From Eutrigla gurnardus (taxonomy: Eukaryota; Chordata; Actinopteri; Perciformes; Triglidae), in NCBI GenBank assembly GCA_963514095.1, contig OY741282.1, forward strand, positions 22,635,827-22,699,826: DNA of 64,000 nt. The letters are read 5' to 3'. The notes below the pieces were generated by a model that ran no database searches, had not been told where the DNA came from, and was given only the letters and a program-made list of their open reading frames with translations. The position numbers were made by a program, and so were the translations under genes. Shown in pieces: positions 57,392 to 64,000 of this stretch. Each line of letters begins with the position of its first letter. The first letter of the stretch is position 1.

Positions 57392-60300
57392 ATGGCGGCG
57401 GAAAGGCTCCTGTTCCATGAAATGGGCTTAGACGACCGTGTTTTAAAGGTAACAACTCGCTCCACAGAGTCCGTAAATGTTAAACAAAGTGTCGGTGAAA
57501 CGTCGAACCTGCGGACGACGACTTAAAACCGAGGAGAAGTGACGTAAACTCACGTAAATACCGGAGGAGTGCGTCGCGGTTGAGCTAACTTGTCTCATGT
57601 ATCGTCATCTAACTCTTAAACTACATCAAATAAATAACCTTTGTTTTTTTTAATATCCATAGAGGAGTTTACGTCTTCCTCGCTGTGACGTCACCTTTTT
57701 GTTTCGTCATTTTAATGTTCCAGTTAACATGTTTCTAGTGCCGATCCTTATTTTATTAATAAAGCGTTCCTTGGGTTTAAGAAGTGGGAGGATTTTCTCA
57801 ACACATCCCTCAGTTTATCACAAACTCACAACATCTGGAGATACGTGGTTGTCCCTGGACAGGAAGTACCTGTCAGACATGTGGAGTAAAACAAAGGTGT
57901 AGTTAATGTACAGTAAATGTTCAGCTGGCCGCTGTTGCACTACATAGTGAGACATGATTAGGATTTTTTGTTCTTTTAAGACGTTTAAATCAAACTTTAT
58001 CCCATATGTTATTGATTGAAACCATAGTTCTAAAAAGATCTAACTGCACTGAAAGAAGTGGGTTTATTTCTTCTTCTTTACTCTACATATTTAAATGTAT
58101 TTAATAACATTGTATATTCATATGGTAAAGTTGTACAAAGACATTTTATTTTATTGTGTATTTTTATCTATATTATTTCTTTCACTCTTAAGTACATTGT
58201 TAGAGATTCAAAAAATCAAATCCTTGTACGTGTATGCACGTAATACATATTGAAATCACTGGGTTAACATGAAGTATTCAGCCCTGTTGTGTAAAGGCAG
58301 TCCTTGTTGTCTTGTTTTAGGCGGTGGCAGATCTGGGTTGGTCCCAGCCAACTCTGATCCAGGAGAAGGCCATTCCTCTGGCCCTGGAGGGGAAAGACCT
58401 CCTGGCTCGAGCTCGGACCGGGTCCGGAAAGACCGCTGCTTATGCCGTACCGGTCATCCAGCGCATCCTGGCCTCCAAACAGGTGAGGGGAGGATATGAG
58501 GTCGGCGACGTTCCCTGTGCGGTACGTTTTGTTTTCGTCTTCCTGACTGCTCCCTCTGTGCTCGTTGATTGTACCTTCAGACCGTCCGGGAGCAGGATGT
58601 GAGAGCCCTGATCCTGGTTCCAACCAAGGAGCTGGGTCAGCAGGTTCAGACCATGATGAGACAGCTGACGGCGTTCTGCTCGAGGGACGTCCGAGTGGCC
58701 GACATCACCGGAAAATCTGACCTGTCTGCACAGAGGTCATTTCAACTACTAAAACACGTGTTTGTGTGTCTAAACATAGTATTATTATAATAATAATGAT
58801 AATAAATGAGTAATAATCAGTGCGTGTTTGAACAGGCCTATCTTAATGGAGAAGCCCGATGTGGTCGTGGGGACGCCGGCCCGCGTGCTCGCCCACCTCA
58901 GCGCCCAGAACCTGGTCCTGCATTCGTCCCTGGAGATGCTGGTTGTGGACGAGGCCGACCTGCTCTTCTCTTTTGGCTTCGAGGCCGACCTGAAGAACTT
59001 GTTGTGGTGAGAAGAACACTGACACTGATTCATATGAGTTATTAGTTTCAGACACAAAAACAGGCCAGTTGTCTTTTTTGTTCCTTTTCTTAACATTTAA
59101 GTAATAGCAGATTGTTTCTTCTCCCACCAACAAGCTCTACTGATAGTATTGAATGGTATACTGATACTAGAAAAGCAGGCTTCACACACAGAGAGTCACA
59201 GAAAACAGAACATGAAACACTGAAAATGGAAATTATGTACAGAAATGAATCGTCAGACAGCAAAGTTCATGTTTGATGTATCTGGATTTCTTTTCTCTCA
59301 AAATGACCCTCTTGGGTGGAATCTTTTTTTATCTTAATTTTTTTTTAACAGTCATTTGCCGAAGATCTACCAGTCGTTCCTGATGTCGGCTACTCTTACT
59401 GAGGACGTTCAGGCCTTAAAGGAGCTGCTGCTGCACAACCCCGTAATGTCATTTTCACATTTCTGAAGGAAGCTGCAGAAACAGATGAAGCACACATGAG
59501 GTTTTTTTTTAGTCTTACCGGTGAAATTGTGTCCTCAGGTGATCCTGAAGCTTCAGGGCTCTCAGCTCCCAGACGGCAGCCAGCTGCAGCAGTACAGCAT
59601 CAGGTGTGAGGAGGAGGACAAGTTCCTGCTGGTCTACACGCTGCTGAAGCTGCGGTTGGTTCAGGGGAAGACGCTGGTGTTCGTGGGAGCCGTGGACCGA
59701 TGCTACAGACTCAAACTGTTCTTGGAACAGTTTGGTATTCCTGCCTGCGTGCTCAACTCCGAGCTGCCCGTCCAGTCCAGGTGACCTCACTTCCTTTCTA
59801 CTTAAGTACACTTGATGAGATGAAGGTGCTGGTGTGCACCAGGGAACCCATGTAGACACTATTTTATTGATAAATTACATTTAAATACAAGAATTGATGA
59901 ACTGCCCATTTTGCATTAAATTATCTTCAGGCTTGATTGGTGTTCTTCAATAATTTGGTGCCGATTCGCAAAAAAGTAGCTCCAGTCACTTGTGAGACGT
60001 TAATCAACTCTCCTTCTGTCTGCAGGTGTCACATCATCACTCAGTTCAACCAGGGCTTTTATGACTACATCATCGCTACAGACGAGCATAGTCTGGCGGA
60101 CCCTGCCGCTGCTCCGCAGGCGACTGCAGGAAAAGGGAAGAAGAAGAAGAGCTCAGAGAGAGGAGGAAGGTGAGTCACATGAGAGGAGCTGCTCTCTCTG
60201 TAAACACTAACTTCTAAATAGTGCCTTGAAGCATTAATTATCAGATATTGGATTAAAGTGATCAGCCTTCAGCGTTTAGACCTTTGGTGAGGCTCATTTC

Positions 60301-62954
60301 CGATCGATGTGTTTTAAAGAACGAAGGACAAGGAGTACGGCGTCTCCAGAGGTGTGGACTTCCAGAATGTCGCCAACGTCATCAACTTCGATTTCCCCAC
60401 AACCGTCGAGTCGTACATCCACCGGGTCGGAAGGTGAGTGGCCTTTCATTTCAGTGGTGCTTCACCATTTCAGCCAAATTCACACCAGGCTCAAGTGTGC
60501 GTTTGGAGCTGGTGGCGCCCCCTACTGAGCAATTTCACAATTGCAATGGCAGAGAAACCTGCTGTTTTATTGTGGCATCATGTGTAACGTAATACTCATG
60601 ACGGGCCTGTTTGCTTATTTTGCAGCGCAGTAAGAAGCAACGTCTTCTACGCTGCGCTTACTGCGCTGAAGCAAGCATCTCTCATGAGAATTTAAATCCT
60701 CACGTGGTGATTAAAAAAAAAACAATTTTATTTTTGTAGAACGGCGAGAGCAGACAACCCGGGAACTGCTCTGTCCTTCATCTCTCACACTGAGTTTGGT
60801 GTGCTGTCCGAGGTGGAGGAGGCGCTCACAGGAGGTAACCACGAGTCCAAGTCACGTGACTAAACTACGAAAGTAGGAGGAGCCCTTGAATGCAGAAAAG
60901 TGACATAAATATTAAGGAGTAAAGCATCCATGTTTAGTGATAATTAACATGTTTATGAAACATGTATTTTTTACATTTCTTTCAGATAATGCTGACTCTG
61001 GTCTGAAACCATACGAGTTTAAGATGGAGGAGATCGAAGGTTTCAGGTACAGATGCAGGGTGAGTTCAGCGTTTACGTGTGAGCACGCGATGAAGAGAGT
61101 TCATTTAAAAGTTTGGTTGTTTGAGCTTTTTTTTTGTTTGTTTGCAGGACGCGATGCGTTCAGTGACCAAGCAGGCGGTGAGGGAGGCCAGACTGAAGGA
61201 GATCAAACAGGAGCTGCTCAATTCAGAGAAGCTCAAGGTGAGTGATGTTCGCTCGGCTGCTATAGCTCCTTACAATGTTATACTATAGTCTTTTCCTTCA
61301 CTCCTTTTCTCCTCCACGTCGTTGGTGTAGAAGGTCCAAAAGTACTTTCTGGGATTATGGATGGATCTCTAAAAAGGCCTCCAGAGAGAACTGGAGGAGG
61401 AAGTGTGTGATTTGATATTTGATCTGCTTCCACTCAGACGTATTTTGAGGACAACCCCAGAGACCTGCAGCTGCTCCGACACGACAAAGACCTGCACCCG
61501 GCCGTCATCAAGCCCCACCTGAGGAACGTCCCCGAGTACCTCGGTGAGACTCTTCGGAAGATCCGCTGGTGGTCTTAATCTGTCTAATAAAGGCGGAGTG
61601 GAAGATTATGATATAAAGCTGTTTAACATGATATCGATTTTAAAGTTTGATTGCAATCATGTAAACATACATAGGTTATTATTGTTCAGGAGTCAACAGA
61701 GAGAGATAAATATTGTTTTGATCTGCTTTAATTGTTCCATGAATTCCACATCTGATGATCTGAAAAGATAATTGTTCAAGTCCAGAAGGTCCCAGTCCAC
61801 CGTACAGTTTCTTTTCAAAATAAAGTCCCATGAGAAACACCGGAAGGGGCGAGACTTTGCCTCTATTCATGCTAATTTTGCACAAATAAACACATTTTAC
61901 CAATGTTTTTAGTATTTTCTCCGTTCAAGACTTCAAGCATAACAAGATCAAGTTGAACACAAAACTAAACTTTATTTCTAAGGAACTTAGGCTGAACTTA
62001 CAGCACTTGTGTAAAGTGTACTTGGTGACTCATCAGTTTCATTGACTTCCTCCAGTTCCCGAGACGCTGAAGGGTGTCATGAATCCGCTGTCGAACCGCA
62101 GGAGGAAGAGGAAGCTCAAGAAACCAGAAGGAGTCGTCAAGAGCAGTTTCAAGGTGAGTCAGCACAACAACATCTGATAAAAATGACAGAATGACATGAA
62201 GCTGACTGCTTAGTCACAAGAAACGAAACATTTCATGGCTCTCTGATGAGCAGCATAATGAGAGCCCCCAGTTAAAAAACACGCATTAACAATGAGAATC
62301 ATCTACACATTTCAAAAGTCTGCTTTGAAGAAAAACACAACATCAAAAGCCTCGGTGCCCGCCAGCTGCAGGATATTGCTTTAAACCAAACTCCTGGTGA
62401 AAATGGGGTTTCTCCATGTTAGCTGCTAGCCTGTCAGAGAAGACGCAGTGTTACTCAGTAGCTGGTTTAAGAACAAGCTTTTCTGGATCTCAAGCGCCTT
62501 TCTGAGAAGATTACCAAACGTTGAAAGCAGCAGAGGAACAAGTTAGAATTGGGCAAACATGGCAACCCAAACTGGAGGACAGGTACGTGCTCAGTCACAG
62601 GTGTTAAACTGTGTGTGGGATGTAGAAGAGCACATTATGTCAAGCTGTGTCGTTTTGTACTTTTTTTTTTAAATGCCACTGAACATAATATAGGAAACTA
62701 TTAATTGGATAATTGAGGAATGAACTGCAGCCTCATAACTATCTCTGTCATTCATGTCTAGTTATGTTTTCAACATCTGAGATGTTTTGCAAAGAATAAC
62801 TGAACTGCACATTAAAATCATAAATGCTACGTTAGCGAGTCGCTACATGATCAACTTCAATCCGTTGCAGAAGAACATCCAGGGGAAGAACCCACTGAAG
62901 AGTTTCCGCTACAGCGGCGGGAGGAACAAGAAAGGCAAAGCAGGCCAGTCGTAG
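57392..62954 (+). CDS. ddx56: DEAD-box ATP-dependent RNA helicase 56
   Basis: Nucleolar RNA helicase needed for large ribosomal subunit assembly. Fourteen exons: 57392-57448, 58321-58482, 58581-58735, 58836-59006, 59352-59442, 59539-59780, 60026-60169, 60320-60433, 60740-60834, 60986-61059, 61148-61237, 61438-61543, 62056-62153 and 62871-62954. Phases agree throughout, giving 560 residues (human 547). Motifs in order: Q motif with Gln33, ARTGSGKT (50-57), PTKELGQQ, GTPAR (137-141), VVDEAD with DEAD at 163-166, SAT (194-196), HIITQFNQGFYDYIIATD, and HRVGRTARA (375-383). A Lys-rich insertion (KGKKKKSS) before motif V and the Lys/Arg-rich tail are typical of DDX56. The family block RYRCRDAMRSVTKQA is nearly unchanged from human. 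The start ATGGCGGCG is the first in-frame ATG seen after the promoter. Confidence 0.95.
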
Positions 62955-63209
62955 CTGCAGCAGCACCAGGTCTGGATCCTTGACCCCTGCAGAGACTTTC
63001 AGGAGGACGGCTCTGCGTCCAGCGCTGGAATATAAACTGAACGGAAGCTTTATGGGCCGTGGAGGAAATGGACCATTAATGGACTTTGAATCTTCTGAGG
63101 TTTGGACGTTTATCAAATCCAAACCTGATATGAGGTTCGTAGAGGAACACGGCGTCTGTATTATCTTATTTCTAACGCATCTGTTCTGGAAACATTCACT
63201 GTTTGGTAA

Positions 63210-63215
63210 AATAAA
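63210..63215 (+). terminator. candidate ddx56 polyadenylation signal
   Basis: AATAAA about 256 nt after the stop codon, followed by an A/T-rich and then T-rich stretch. Confidence 0.55.
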
Positions 63216-63239
63216 CCGATTTAATCATAAAAACATTGA

Positions 63240-64000
63240 TGCTAGTTTGTTGTAATTTCCGTTCCTCTGGTAAGCAGTGATGCAGCGTATGTCTCTAGGG
63301 CTTTTATTGTGAAAGGTAGGAACTAAAGGAGCGCTATGAGCTTATTTTCCCCAATCAGTAAATACATTCAAATTAGTTTCTGACCGTTAATGCTCTACTC
63401 ACATTAAATATTTGTGTTACATAATTATTTGCATGGATTTGTCTCAATCTCTCTTCTTGTTGGTCTGTAATTTTTCCTTCACAGCAATGCATGCTGGTCT
63501 ATAACGCTCAGTTAGTGACCATCGGTTTGTACGCTTCTTTTCAAGATGAATTGTGGGAAACTTTGAGTCGGCTATACAGGCTAGTGAGTGATTTCAGACA
63601 CGGACGATTAAATGTGTCTCGATAAATCCATGTTGCTGTCCGTGGTGCTGAAGAAGCCGAAGGATTTGTAATTGGGTCCCGCCCTTCTGCCAGCTTTGTC
63701 TTAGATCTAGAATATTAGTAATCTATATACCCAAACAATACACAGACTACGGTGATTTTAGAAAATAACTTCATTTTAATCAAATGCATTCAGCAGAACA
63801 TTAAATCAGTTTAACTGAGGCCAGCAATCACACCGTAAAGCCATTAAAGAAACATGAAGATATACATTTGTAACGGGGAGGTAACGTATCGTATCCTGCT
63901 TGTATTGTGACATGATGTGTTTTATTGAGCCAATTAAATTCTGCATAGTCTCTGCTCAGCGGAGGCTTTCTGTTCCGGATCACTTCTCTAATGGACGTTC
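63240..64000. other. right edge of the window, no gene seen
   Basis: No coding exon, RNA gene or transposon end could be supported in this AT-rich stretch. Confidence 0.5.

Noticed and set aside
1..64000. CRISPR arrays, prophage, bacterial operons or rRNA genes
   Set aside because: None seen; repeats are microsatellites, minisatellites, satellites or eukaryotic transposons, and the genes are intron-containing vertebrate genes.

Overview
The window is nuclear DNA of a ray-finned fish, most likely a percomorph teleost. It has compact multi-exon vertebrate genes with GT-AG introns often under 1 kb, many CA/TG microsatellites, and several dispersed repeats of a teleost character. No bacterial or viral genes are seen. 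Six kinds of protein-coding gene can be built exon by exon from reading frame, splice sites and protein similarity remembered from the families.

Layout: (1) 2-2271 (+), the 3' part of ogdh, the E1 subunit of the 2-oxoglutarate dehydrogenase complex. (2) 2272-7908, no gene; it holds a 1.87 kb TTAA-flanked DNA transposon with a GC-rich internal satellite. (3) 7909-12504 (-), a complete parg (poly(ADP-ribose) glycohydrolase) with a repeated ten-residue motif in its N-terminal exon. (4) about 16 kb to 35.5 kb (+), zmiz2, a MIZ/SP-RING transcriptional coregulator and probable SUMO ligase, with coding sequence 20927-33156. (5) 35911-49511 (+), four cyclophilin A-type (ppia) genes in tandem; copies 2-4 sit in repeat units of 4.6, 4.6 and 3.3 kb. 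Units 2 and 3 share two transposon insertions that unit 4 lacks. (6) 50.1-54.9 kb, no gene, old repeats. (7) 54885-56379 (-), dusp26, a dual-specificity phosphatase. (8) 57392-62954 (+), ddx56, a nucleolar DEAD-box helicase, divergently arranged with dusp26.

OGDH, ZMIZ2, PPIA and DDX56 are neighbours on human 7p13, and the related OGDHL-PARG and ZMIZ1-PPIF pairs lie on human 10q. The window therefore looks like one descendant of a chromosomal block that existed before the vertebrate genome duplications, and it still carries parg between ogdh and zmiz2. The genes do not form one pathway; what joins them is conserved linkage.

The most unusual structures are the cyclophilin array with its datable transposon insertions, the 30-bp coding minisatellite in parg, a 57-nt TG tract in place of the polypyrimidine tract before the catalytic exon of parg, a dimeric satellite inside a THAP/Kolobok-like element, and upstream ORFs in the inferred dusp26 leader, one of which stops directly against the main start codon. 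All exon coordinates come from reading the sequence without transcript evidence.
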